In this document: piece by piece, positions 1 through 7,100 of the stretch
Layout: the number at the start of each line of letters is the position of its first letter
How positions within the stretch are numbered: position 1 is the first letter of the stretch
Source of the DNA: JALJPB01 sp034111045
Lineage (GTDB): Bacteria; Pseudomonadota; Gammaproteobacteria; Enterobacterales; Alteromonadaceae
Assembly: GCA_034111045.1 (NCBI GenBank)
Contig: JAWUYA010000076.1
Location: 1 to 15,801, forward strand
Direction: 5' to 3'
DNA length: 15,801 nt
Notes under the pieces: model-generated
The model's database searches: none
The model's input: only the letters and a program-made list of their open reading frames with translations
Told to the model about the DNA's origin: nothing
Translations under genes and position numbers: made by a program

Positions 1-1
1 G

Positions 2-913
2 CAAGGCGGTTTATTTGCCGTTTGTAATCAAAACACGACAACTTTTGCCTATACTGGACAAGTTACTGTGAGTGATGCTGCCAAAGGGGCGATATCTTAT
101 CTTGTTAATCCGGTTGTTGAGCTAACCGCAAAAAATGTTCAAGGGGGCACAACCCAAAATTATACCGAACCGGGTTATAACAAATTGATTGCCGCTGCTA
201 ATTTTATTATAGTGCCGACAACAGACGCTAATATTAAAGGCAACGACAATCAACTCCTCCCTTTAACCGCTTTGCTAAACAAAGGCACTTTGTCGATTGA
301 AGGTCCAGGGGTATTGCATTATGAGCTAGCTGATGAGGATAACTTCTTTTATCCACGTAATGCAAATTCAGAAGTTATAGCACAAGTCACTGATATTGAA
401 TTTTATATTGATCAAGCGAACTTTAAGGACAGTGATGGTATTGGCATTCCGGACCCCAATCATATTCTCGATACAAGCAATATTAATCTTCGCTTTGGTC
501 GTGCTTTAATCGACAATACCTTTGGCCCCGAAACCGCCAATTTTTCTCAGAAATTTTATACGCAGTATTTAAATGCTAGTGGCCGTTATGTGGTCAATGA
601 ACAAGATAGCTGTACAGCCTATGATGCCAGCAATATCATACTTACTTCAGGCACATTAGATAAAAACTTAACAAGTGTCAATACAGTCACAGGACAACTT
701 GAGGAAGGTGAAACCCAGGCAATGATTTTAACTGCTCCGGGCGCAGGTAGTCAGGGGACTATAACTGTTGAGTATGACATTTATCCATGGCTTAAATTTG
801 ACTGGAATAGCGTCGATGACCCATTATTTGATGTCAATCCTAGCGCTACCGCCACCTTTGGTTTATTCCGGGGTAATGACAGAATTATTTATCGACGAGA
901 ACTTAGTGATTAG
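2..913 (+). CDS. MshQ-like protein, C-terminal part (DUF6701 type), 5' end outside window
   Basis: The frame is already open at base 2 and ends with TAG at 911-913, so about 303 C-terminal residues of a longer protein are visible. An internal GTG at 68 is not the real start, because the frame runs through it from the window edge. The text resembles the C-terminal domain of MSHA biogenesis protein MshQ (DUF6701): a Cys-Asn motif followed by an aromatic 'Y-x-G-Q' stretch, then 'LTAKN...TTQNYT...YNKL', then a beta-rich body, ending in 'ATFGLFRGNDRIIYRREL'. That ending is the most family-specific part. Family members are large secreted proteins encoded at the end of mannose-sensitive haemagglutinin (type IV pilus) clusters. 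Their biochemical role is not well defined. No membrane segment is visible in this part. It converges on dgt. The family call is from memory; the exact role is uncertain. Confidence 0.75.
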   Translation, partial: QGGLFAVCNQNTTTFAYTGQVTVSDAAKGAISYLVNPVVELTAKNVQGGTTQNYTEPGYNKLIAAANFIIVPTTDANIKGNDNQLLPLTALLNKGTLSIEGPGVLHYELADEDNFFYPRNANSEVIAQVTDIEFYIDQANFKDSDGIGIPDPNHILDTSNINLRFGRALIDNTFGPETANFSQKFYTQYLNASGRYVVNEQDSCTAYDASNIILTSGTLDKNLTSVNTVTGQLEEGETQAMILTAPGAGSQGTITVEYDIYPWLKFDWNSVDDPLFDVNPSATATFGLFRGNDRIIYRRELSD

Positions 914-1074
914 CTGAGGAGTGGGTAACACAATATAAATATTTTGAAATTTAAGCATGCCTTGGATTCAACGTTTTAAGGGGATAGATAAAAATATACA
1001 ATTAACTCATTTTAGCTATTACCTAGCTATCTGTGTGGACTTGTTTTTACTCGTTTTTATATCACCTAAAAAAA
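914..1074. other. Convergent intergenic region between mshQ-like gene and dgt
   Basis: This 161-base AT-rich stretch separates two genes that end towards each other. It contains TAGCTA twice (1013-1018 and 1024-1029), which can form a 6-bp stem with a 5-base loop. No uninterrupted T-run follows on either strand, so I do not call a Rho-independent terminator. No ORF or promoter is evident. Confidence 0.5.
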
Positions 1075-2421
1075 TTAAAAATTAGGCTCTCGGTAATTGG
1101 TGCCAGCATTAGGCGAAAATAGCGTTTGATATAAACTGGTGGCGTACTCATCGGTCATACCGGCAACATAATCGGCTATCACTCTGTAATGATTGAGGTT
1201 ATTACCTTTTGCCTTTTGCCAACGCTTTGCGGTATTACTTGGTAATAAACGAAGCGGATCAGATGATAAGGCTTCAAATATTTCCATGACAATTTGTTGA
1301 CCACGATATTCAATACGCTGAATACTCGTTTGTTTAATCACAAAGAAATAAACAAAGTCTTTAAATATTTGTAATACTTGTGCCTTGGTATCGGGTAAGC
1401 GTGCATTATATTTTAGCAGGGGCTCTTCAAAAATATGCCCATCTACCAAATTACCATCAATAATTTCAATCGCAGTTATTAAGTAATTTACTAATCCACC
1501 AATGGCTTCTTTTTGTTTGAAGTGCTGATCAGAAAAAAGCATACCGGTTAGTATTTTACTGTAATCTTGTAACCATGCGTCATTTATTTTCGAAAGCTTG
1601 TCAATAACATGAATGTCAAAATCATTACGGTTGACAATACCGGTGACAATAGCATCTTCTAAATCATGTATGCCGTAAGCAATATCGTCAGCTAACTCCA
1701 TAATCGAACAATCTAGTGACTTAAATAATGTTTTATGGTGTTTATCGGAGTTGATTTTTATTTGTTGAAATTGTTTTTTGTCACTATCTGATAACGGGGC
1801 AAGTACCCAGTTTAATATAGCGATATCGTCACGATAAACACCTTTAGGTGGATGCCAGTCGCTTGCTTTTAACTGTCTATAATTATCAGGAATATCAACA
1901 GGATTTGAATTCACTAGTTGATCAATTGTTTGTGGGTATTTAAGTAAGCCTAGCAAAGACCGACGCGTTAAATTCATTCCCGCGTGTTCGCTAAAGGGTT
2001 CCAAATGAGCAACAATACGAAAAGTTTGGCCATTTCCTTCAAAACCACCATAGTTTCGCATCATAAAATGCAACGCTATTTCACCGCCATGGCCGAAGGG
2101 GGGATGACCAATATCATGGGCTAAACAAATTGATTCAATTAAGGTGTCATCGTCAGGAAATAATTCATTGCATAATGTTTTATGCTTAGATCTTAATTGG
2201 GCGATGATACCTGAACCGATTTGAGAGGCTTCAAGCGAGTGAGTTAAGCGTGTTCGATAAAAATCACTTTGGCCACTGCCCATTACTTGCGTTTTTGATT
2301 GAAGCCGTCTAAATGAAGCTGAATGTAATATCCGTGCTCGGTCTCGCTGAAAAGGACTGCGGTGGTCATTTTGACGCTTTACTACGCTTTCTTGTTGACG
2401 TTCTAACCACATTTTGTTCAT
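1075..2421 (-). CDS. dgt: dGTP triphosphohydrolase (anti-phage dGTPase type)
   Basis: This 448-residue HD-domain protein should hydrolyse dGTP to deoxyguanosine and tripolyphosphate in the cytoplasm. The metal-binding residues are present: H61 (LTHSLEASQIG), H102-D103 (CLAHDIGHPPFGHGGE) and the later Asp pair at 245-246 (MELADDIAYGIHDLEDA). The length suits the roughly 440-residue subfamily of Shewanella and Vibrio rather than the 505-residue E. coli Dgt. The Shewanella-type enzyme is reported to starve infecting phage of dGTP, so a defence role is plausible but inferred. The start is ATG at 2421: AGGA lies five bases upstream on the minus strand, whereas the alternative ATG three codons in has no comparable site. 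It follows cmoB on the same strand after a 113-base gap containing a possible promoter, so it may be transcribed on its own. Confidence 0.9.
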   Translation of the reverse strand: MNKMWLERQQESVVKRQNDHRSPFQRDRARILHSASFRRLQSKTQVMGSGQSDFYRTRLTHSLEASQIGSGIIAQLRSKHKTLCNELFPDDDTLIESICLAHDIGHPPFGHGGEIALHFMMRNYGGFEGNGQTFRIVAHLEPFSEHAGMNLTRRSLLGLLKYPQTIDQLVNSNPVDIPDNYRQLKASDWHPPKGVYRDDIAILNWVLAPLSDSDKKQFQQIKINSDKHHKTLFKSLDCSIMELADDIAYGIHDLEDAIVTGIVNRNDFDIHVIDKLSKINDAWLQDYSKILTGMLFSDQHFKQKEAIGGLVNYLITAIEIIDGNLVDGHIFEEPLLKYNARLPDTKAQVLQIFKDFVYFFVIKQTSIQRIEYRGQQIVMEIFEALSSDPLRLLPSNTAKRWQKAKGNNLNHYRVIADYVAGMTDEYATSLYQTLFSPNAGTNYREPNF

Positions 2422-2455
2422 AAAATTCCTGCATCACTATTGTTTCAATAAAGAT

Positions 2456-2485
2456 ATTAAATAAAACCAATTTTATCTAGGACAA
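2456..2485 (-). promoter_or_regulatory. Candidate sigma-70 promoter for dgt
   Basis: Read on the minus strand, TTGTCC (plus-strand 2480-2485, 4 of 6 to TTGACA) is followed after 18 bases by TTTAAT (2456-2461, 5 of 6 to TATAAT). Transcription would start near 2449, leaving a leader of about 28 bases before dgt. In such AT-rich DNA this could be chance. Confidence 0.35.
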
Positions 2486-2534
2486 TATACATTACTTGAA
2501 TATCGTTTTTGTGCAAGCTATACAATTCAACTGG

Positions 2535-3518
2535 TTATGTTGTGGCAATAAAAATAGCTCGTTGTGGGGCAGGGTAACCTTCAATGGTTTTTGTAGGATC
2601 GTTTGGGTCGATAAAATCTTTTAATGACTCGGTATCTATCCAGTCAGTTTTACGCTGCTCGTCAAGGGCGGTAACATCAGTATTGACCATGCGAACATTT
2701 TTAAAACCGCAGCGTTCAAGCCATGCACACATCGCTTTACCACTGGGTAAAAACCAAACATTTCGCATTTTTGCATAACGCTCTCCCGGAACAAGTACGG
2801 TATTTTCATCACCATCAACAATTAAGGTTTCTAATACTAATTCGCCACCTTTTACTAATTGCGCTTTTAACTGATAAATAAAATCGATAGGTGAACGTCT
2901 ATGGTATAAAACACCCATAGCAAACACTGTGTCAAAAGCTTTTAATTCAGGTAGTTGTTCTGCGCCTAAAGGTAATAAGTTTACATTTTCGTCATTAATA
3001 AAATGCTGAATGGCGTTAAACTGCATTAAAAATAGCTGAGTTGGGTCAATACCAACAACAAATTTAGCGCCAGCACCACGCATACGCCATAAGTGATAAC
3101 CGCTGCCACAACCTATATCTAAGACGTATTTGCCAGTTAAATCACTTATGTGAGGCAATAATCGGTCCCATTTGAAATCGCTGCGCCATTCAGTATCAAT
3201 ATGTAAACCATGAATGTGATAAGGGCCTTTACGCCAAGGTTTGAATTTTTTTAGTAAGTTTTCTAATCGTTTATATTCACCTTGTTCAATAACATTATTT
3301 TGAACATCATTACTGGTGCCAACAGACACGGAATATGCTAGCTCAACAACTGTACCTTCTTTTGGCGCGGGTAGAGCGTCGAGTGTTTTTTGCCAATGTT
3401 TATAGTCGCCGTGTAAATTAGTGTTATGCCAATCAGTTAACTGTGCGGGAAGTATGTTTAGCCAGTGACTTAAACGATTAGTGGCTATTTTTTGGTAAAA
3501 TTTATTAAATGAGGTCAT
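2535..3518 (-). CDS. cmoB: tRNA U34 carboxymethyltransferase CmoB
   Basis: CmoB transfers the carboxymethyl group of carboxy-SAM to 5-hydroxyuridine at wobble position 34 of certain tRNAs, giving cmo5U (uridine-5-oxyacetic acid), which widens decoding of four-codon boxes. The protein has 327 residues (E. coli 323). After an N-terminal helical region comes the near-invariant 'PWRKGPYHIHGLHIDTEWRS' at about 94-113. The Rossmann-fold SAM loop 'VLDIGCGSGYHLWRMRGAGA' follows at 132-151, then 'GIDPTQLFLMQF' and 'MGVLYHRRSP', and the 'EGYPAPQRA' ending. The agreement with E. coli CmoB is strong throughout. The start is ATG at 3518; its ribosome site is weak. It begins 18 bases after the cmoA stop, so the two are almost certainly co-transcribed and perhaps translationally linked. 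Confidence 0.96.
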   Translation of the reverse strand: MTSFNKFYQKIATNRLSHWLNILPAQLTDWHNTNLHGDYKHWQKTLDALPAPKEGTVVELAYSVSVGTSNDVQNNVIEQGEYKRLENLLKKFKPWRKGPYHIHGLHIDTEWRSDFKWDRLLPHISDLTGKYVLDIGCGSGYHLWRMRGAGAKFVVGIDPTQLFLMQFNAIQHFINDENVNLLPLGAEQLPELKAFDTVFAMGVLYHRRSPIDFIYQLKAQLVKGGELVLETLIVDGDENTVLVPGERYAKMRNVWFLPSGKAMCAWLERCGFKNVRMVNTDVTALDEQRKTDWIDTESLKDFIDPNDPTKTIEGYPAPQRAIFIATT

Positions 3519-3536
3519 TGATAGTTACTTTGTGTT

Positions 3537-4274
3537 CTACGCTTTAATTGCGATAAGTGAAAAAAAGTTAAAACATTGAAACCAAGGGCTTATATGAGTA
3601 AATCCTGCTTGGGATAACCTTTGCTTATGCACTTCTAAGGTATCAATACGCATGACATTTTCCAATGCCGTACGTTTTTGAGCTATTTCTAGTTCGCTAT
3701 AACCATTGGCCCGTTTAAAATCATGATGCAGGTCGGTAAGTAAATCATGACAAACGGTATTACTGTCAGAAATTTTTTCAGAAATTAATAACAAGCCTCC
3801 AGATTGTAAGCCTTCTGCTATCTTATTAATTAAACGTTGACGCTGCTCAGGTTCAATAAACTGCAAGGTGAAATTAAGCACCACCATGGAGGCATTTTCG
3901 ATAGCGATGTCTTGCATATTACCTTCAATAACTTCAACCGGTGTTTGGCCTTTAAAGGCATTAACGTGCATTTTACAACGCTCAACCATAGCAGGTGAGT
4001 TATCAATACCTATTAATCGACAATTTTTTGCAGTTATTGCTTGGCGCATAGCTAACGTTGCAGCACCTAGTGAGCAACCTAAGTCATAAACGTTGGTGTT
4101 TTCGGTAACAAAACGTTTGCTTAGTCGGCCGATGGTATCGATGATGGTATGATAACCGGGCACAGATCTACTAATCATATCAGGAAATACTTCAACGACT
4201 TGGGCATCAAAAGTAAAATCTTTGACTTGATTTTTTTTGGTTGAAAATATGACATCGGTTTTAGGTGGTGACAT
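3537..4274 (-). CDS. cmoA: Carboxy-S-adenosyl-L-methionine synthase CmoA
   Basis: CmoA converts SAM and prephenate into carboxy-SAM, the unusual cofactor used by CmoB, its downstream neighbour. The SAM-fold loop 'VYDLGCSLGAATLAMRQ' is at about 62-78, followed by 'IGIDNSPAMVERC', 'IENASMVVLNFTLQF' (about 125-139), 'HHDFKRANGYSELEIAQKR' and the C-terminal 'WFQCFNF'. All are diagnostic of CmoA rather than of generic class I methyltransferases. I place the start at ATG 4274, giving 245 residues. A TTG two codons upstream (4280) would give 247 residues, the E. coli length, but neither has a strong Shine-Dalgarno sequence. cmoA is first in the cmoA-cmoB unit and diverges from aspS across about 210 bases. 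I see no convincing promoter for it. Confidence 0.95.
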   Translation of the reverse strand: MSPPKTDVIFSTKKNQVKDFTFDAQVVEVFPDMISRSVPGYHTIIDTIGRLSKRFVTENTNVYDLGCSLGAATLAMRQAITAKNCRLIGIDNSPAMVERCKMHVNAFKGQTPVEVIEGNMQDIAIENASMVVLNFTLQFIEPEQRQRLINKIAEGLQSGGLLLISEKISDSNTVCHDLLTDLHHDFKRANGYSELEIAQKRTALENVMRIDTLEVHKQRLSQAGFTHISPWFQCFNFFSLIAIKA

Positions 4275-4370
4275 TGGCAAAGTTCTTGTTAAGTGTAGTT
4301 AAGAGTCGTGCTAAATTTTATCAAAGGTATTTTAACTGAAATATTAACTAAGGGAAACTGATGTTCTCAG

Positions 4371-4398
4371 GTGACATTAGATGTGATTGCTTTATAAT
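4371..4398 (+). promoter_or_regulatory. Probable sigma-70 promoter for aspS
   Basis: GTGACA (4371-4376, 5 of 6 to TTGACA) is followed by a 16-base spacer and a perfect TATAAT (4393-4398). Transcription should start near 4405. This leaves a leader of about 80 bases before the aspS ATG at 4487, and that leader contains the hairpin listed next. Confidence 0.7.
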
Positions 4399-4412
4399 AA
4401 CTCCCATTTTTA

Positions 4413-4457
4413 TCCTATCAGTAAAAAGATGCGCTTTTTGCATTTTTTTAGATAGGG
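4413..4457 (+). promoter_or_regulatory. Structured 5' leader of aspS: long bulged hairpin
   Basis: An 11-bp inner stem (4422-4432 with 4440-4450, one G-U pair, 7-base loop 4433-4439) stacks on a 7-bp outer stem (4413-4419 with 4451-4457, last pair U-G). Only a 2-base bulge (AG, 4420-4421) separates them. The A-rich left arm AAAAAG (4423-4428) can instead pair with CTTTTT (4434-4439), making a shorter competing hairpin with loop ATGCG. The element sits between the likely promoter and the Shine-Dalgarno of aspS and ends about 30 bases before the start codon. The pairing is read directly; a regulatory role is inferred. It does not resemble a T-box: I see no specifier loop or T-box motif. Confidence 0.5.
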
Positions 4458-4486
4458 ACATTTAGTGATACTTTCAGGAAAAATAC

Positions 4487-6283
4487 ATGCGTAGTCTTTA
4501 TTGTGGTGAGGTTAATGAATCTCATATTGGTCAAGAAGTAACTCTTTGTGGTTGGGTAAATAAACGTCGTGATTTAGGCGCGGTCATTTTTTTAGATCTT
4601 CGTGATCGCGAAGGCTTAGTGCAAGTTGTTTATGATCCTGACTTACCTGAGGTTTTATCCACAGCAAACACTTTGCGTAATGAGTTTTGTGTACAACTCA
4701 AAGGGATTGTTCGTGCTCGCCCTGAAGGGCAGGTTAATAAAAAAATGACCACCGGCGCTATTGAAGTGCTAGGTTTATCACTAACCATTTTGAATAAGTC
4801 GGCGCCTTTGCCGCTTGACCCTAACCAAAATAACTCTGAAGAGCAGCGTTTAAAATATCGCTATCTTGATTTACGTCGTCCAGAGATGACCGAACGTATG
4901 CGTTTTCGTGCAAAAGTTACTTCTAAAGTGCGTGCGTCATTAGAAAATCAAGGTTTTTTAGATATTGAAACACCTATACTGACTGCGGCAACACCAGAGG
5001 GTGCTCGTGATTATTTAGTACCGAGTCGTACTCATAAAGGGAGTTTTTTTGCACTACCTCAATCACCACAATTATTCAAACAATTGTTAATGATGTCAGG
5101 GATGGAGCGTTACTACCAAATTGTTAAATGTTTCCGTGATGAAGATTTACGTGCTGACAGACAACCAGAATTTACTCAAATAGATATTGAAACCTCTTTT
5201 ATGAGTAGTGATCAAGTGATGGAAGTGGCTGAAACAATGATCGTTAACTTATTTAAAGAGTTAATGAATGTTGATTTAGGCACATTCCCACGTATGACCT
5301 ATCTTGAAGCCATGACCCGTTTTGGCTCTGATAAGCCTGATCTTCGTAACCCATTAGAGATTATTGATGTTGCGGACATTTTAAAAGAGGTTGAGTTTAA
5401 AGTGTTTTCAGGTCCTGCGAACGATCAGCAAGGTCGTGTCGCTGTTATTTGTGTACCAGGTGGTGCCGCTAAGTTCTCACGTAAAGGTATTGATGATTTA
5501 ACTAAATTTGTCAGTATTTATGGCGCCAAAGGAATGCCATGGTTAAAAGTGAACGATATCGATGCAGCGCTAGCTACCGGCAGTGAAGGCTTACAATCTC
5601 CTGTCTTAAAATTTTTATCAATAGCTCAAGTCACAGCGATTTTAGCCCGTGTAAATGCTAAAACTGGCGATATAATTTTCTTCGGAGCAGATACTTATAA
5701 TGTGGTTACTGAGTCACTGGGCGCATTACGTCTTAAAATAGGTGAAGATTTAGCACTACTAGAAGGTGAATGGAAACCTTTATGGGTAGTTGACTTCCCA
5801 ATGTTTGAAGAAGTTGATGGTCATATGCATGCCTTGCATCATCCCTTTACTGCACCAATAAATTTAACCGCTGAGCAATTAGAAGCAAGTCCGATTGGTG
5901 CCTTATCAAATGCTTACGATATGGTGTTGAACGGTTGTGAATTAGGTGGTGGCTCTGTTCGTATTCACAATCAAGACATGCAAGCCGCGGTATTTAGAAT
6001 CTTAGGTATAAGTGATGAAGAAGCGCAAGAGAAATTCGGCTTCTTACTTGAAGCACTCCAATATGGTGCGCCACCACACGCTGGTTTAGCTTTTGGTCTT
6101 GACCGTCTAGTCATGTTAATGACAGGGGCAAGTTCAATTCGTGATGTGATGGCATTTCCAAAAACAACAACTGCAGCTTGTCCGCTAACCAATGCACCAG
6201 GTAAGGCAAATCCGTCACAATTAGTTGAATTAGGGGTTGTTTGTCTTCCTAAAGAAGTAAAAAAAGAAGAATCAGCAGAGTAA
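4487..6283 (+). CDS. aspS: Aspartyl-tRNA synthetase
   Basis: This class II synthetase charges tRNA-Asp with aspartate. It has 598 residues (E. coli 590). In order: an N-terminal OB-fold anticodon-binding domain (about 1-105, with 'CGWVNKRRDLG' and 'FLDLRDREG'); the catalytic core with motif 1 near 'FLDIETPILT' (157-166), the flipping-loop sequence 'TPEGARDYLVPSR' (169-181) and motif 2 'KCFRDEDLRADRQPEFTQID' (214-233); the bacterial GAD insertion (roughly 290-420); and motif 3 'GLAFGLDR' (533-540). L30 matches discriminating AspRS such as that of E. coli, but position 81 is Gly, where E. coli has Lys. ATG 4487 is preceded by AGGA eight bases upstream. The gene diverges from cmoA and has its own promoter, a folded leader and a terminator, so it is probably a single-gene unit. 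Confidence 0.98.
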   Translation: MRSLYCGEVNESHIGQEVTLCGWVNKRRDLGAVIFLDLRDREGLVQVVYDPDLPEVLSTANTLRNEFCVQLKGIVRARPEGQVNKKMTTGAIEVLGLSLTILNKSAPLPLDPNQNNSEEQRLKYRYLDLRRPEMTERMRFRAKVTSKVRASLENQGFLDIETPILTAATPEGARDYLVPSRTHKGSFFALPQSPQLFKQLLMMSGMERYYQIVKCFRDEDLRADRQPEFTQIDIETSFMSSDQVMEVAETMIVNLFKELMNVDLGTFPRMTYLEAMTRFGSDKPDLRNPLEIIDVADILKEVEFKVFSGPANDQQGRVAVICVPGGAAKFSRKGIDDLTKFVSIYGAKGMPWLKVNDIDAALATGSEGLQSPVLKFLSIAQVTAILARVNAKTGDIIFFGADTYNVVTESLGALRLKIGEDLALLEGEWKPLWVVDFPMFEEVDGHMHALHHPFTAPINLTAEQLEASPIGALSNAYDMVLNGCELGGGSVRIHNQDMQAAVFRILGISDEEAQEKFGFLLEALQYGAPPHAGLAFGLDRLVMLMTGASSIRDVMAFPKTTTAACPLTNAPGKANPSQLVELGVVCLPKEVKKEESAE

Positions 6284-6305
6284 TAACTTCTGAGAGCTTG
6301 ATTCT

Positions 6306-6350
6306 AACATGCAGTTAAAGCGGAAGTTTTTAGCTGCATGTTTGTTTTTA
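6306..6350 (+). terminator. Rho-independent terminator after aspS
   Basis: A 9-bp perfect stem, AACATGCAG (6306-6314) with CTGCATGTT (6334-6342), is extended inward by one U-G pair and four A-U pairs, leaving a 9-base loop (6320-6328). It is followed at once by TTGTTTTT. It lies 22 bases after the aspS stop. Confidence 0.8.
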
Positions 6351-6372
6351 CGCTTTTATTTTTACGCTTTTA
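6345..6372 (+). repeat. Perfect 14-base tandem duplication
   Basis: The unit TTTTTACGCTTTTA occurs twice without a mismatch (6345-6358 and 6359-6372), followed by a degenerate partial third copy (TTTTATACGC, 6373-6382). It overlaps the T-tract of the aspS terminator and lies in the 161-base aspS-ruvC gap. Confidence 0.85.
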
Positions 6373-6444
6373 TTTTATACGCAAAAAAGGTAGCACACTT
6401 TCCTTTTATTCTTTAATCTAGCATTTAAATATGAAAAGTAAAAT

Positions 6445-6987
6445 ATGACCATCATTCTAGGTATAGACCCAGGCTCTCGTTTAACCGGTTACGGCGTTAT
6501 CAAACAAGAAGGCAGAACGTTTACTTACCTTGGCAGTGGTTGCATTAAGGCCATGGGTTCTAGCCAGGATGCGGCAAGTAAAGAATTAGGTTCACGCTTA
6601 CAAACCATTTTTGCTGGCGTATCTGAGCTCATTATTCAATTTCAACCTGATATGTTTGCTATTGAACAGGTGTTTATGGCGAAAAATCCAGACTCTGCAC
6701 TTAAGCTTGGACAAGCTAGAGGTGCAGCTATTGTGGCGGCCACTAATACTGGACTTTTAATTGCCGAGTATTCAGCAAGGCAAATAAAACAATCGGTTGT
6801 CGGTACTGGCGCGGCCGATAAAGTCCAAGTACAACATATGGTAAAGTCAATTTTAAAGTTAGCCGCAAGTCCGCAAGAAGATGCTGCCGATGCTTTAGCC
6901 GTAGCGCTTTGCCACGGACATAGCCATGAATATTTGGCAAAAATGTCAGGGCAAGCAACTAAAGTTGTCAGAGGAAGACTCAGATAA
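6445..6987 (+). CDS. ruvC: Crossover junction endodeoxyribonuclease RuvC
   Basis: RuvC is the dimeric Holliday-junction resolvase that nicks opposing strands after RuvAB branch migration. It has 180 residues (E. coli 173). The four acidic metal ligands of the RNase H-like fold are visible: D8 (ILGIDPGSRLTGYG), E74 (FAIEQVFMAKN), and D146 and D149 (EDAADALA). The extra length is mostly a small insertion around residues 36-48 (SSQDAASKELGS) compared with E. coli. The start is ATG 6445; another ATG just upstream (6431) runs into a stop after five codons. The Shine-Dalgarno is weak. The gene follows aspS directly, without the nudB and yebC genes often found between them. It is separated from ruvA by 113 bases holding a hairpin and a LexA box. 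Confidence 0.97.
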   Translation: MTIILGIDPGSRLTGYGVIKQEGRTFTYLGSGCIKAMGSSQDAASKELGSRLQTIFAGVSELIIQFQPDMFAIEQVFMAKNPDSALKLGQARGAAIVAATNTGLLIAEYSARQIKQSVVGTGAADKVQVQHMVKSILKLAASPQEDAADALAVALCHGHSHEYLAKMSGQATKVVRGRLR

Positions 6988-6998
6988 AAAATAGAATA

Positions 6999-7040
6999 AC
7001 CTGCATTCAGACTACCAATGAACAGGTATAGCTTTTTCTT
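6999..7040 (+). terminator. Hairpin with T-run after ruvC (terminator or attenuator)
   Basis: ACCTG (6999-7003) pairs with CAGGT (7023-7027), and TTCA (7006-7009) with TGAA (7019-7022). This makes a 9-bp stem with a 2-base bulge and a 9-base loop. TTTTTCTT begins five bases after the stem (7033-7040). The gap makes it a weak intrinsic terminator. It sits directly before the SOS box and would separate ruvC transcription from ruvAB. Confidence 0.45.
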
Positions 7041-7060
7041 TACTGTATAAATATCTAGTG
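7041..7060 (+). promoter_or_regulatory. LexA (SOS) box upstream of ruvA
   Basis: TACTGTATAAATATCTAGTG matches the consensus TACTGTATATATATACAGTA at 15 of 20 positions. The left half, TACTGTATA, is perfect. The core is CTG-N10-TAG instead of CTG-N10-CAG. It lies 41 bases before the ruvA start codon. E. coli ruvAB is a known LexA target, so function and place agree. A possible promoter brackets it: TTTACT (7039-7044), 17 bases, TATTGT (7062-7067), which would let bound LexA block RNA polymerase. Confidence 0.7.
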
Positions 7061-7100
7061 TTATTGTTCGGCATATGAAAATAACAATGAGTGTGTGCAT

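Noticed and set aside
1013..1029. TAGCTA inverted repeat as a bidirectional terminator
   Set aside because: The stem is short and AT-rich, and no T-run follows directly on either strand.
6642..7100. 152-codon ORF on the minus strand over ruvC and the ruvC-ruvA gap
   Set aside because: It lies antisense to the unmistakable ruvC, is rich in Cys/Ser/Ala typical of antisense translation, resembles no family I know, and runs over the SOS box.
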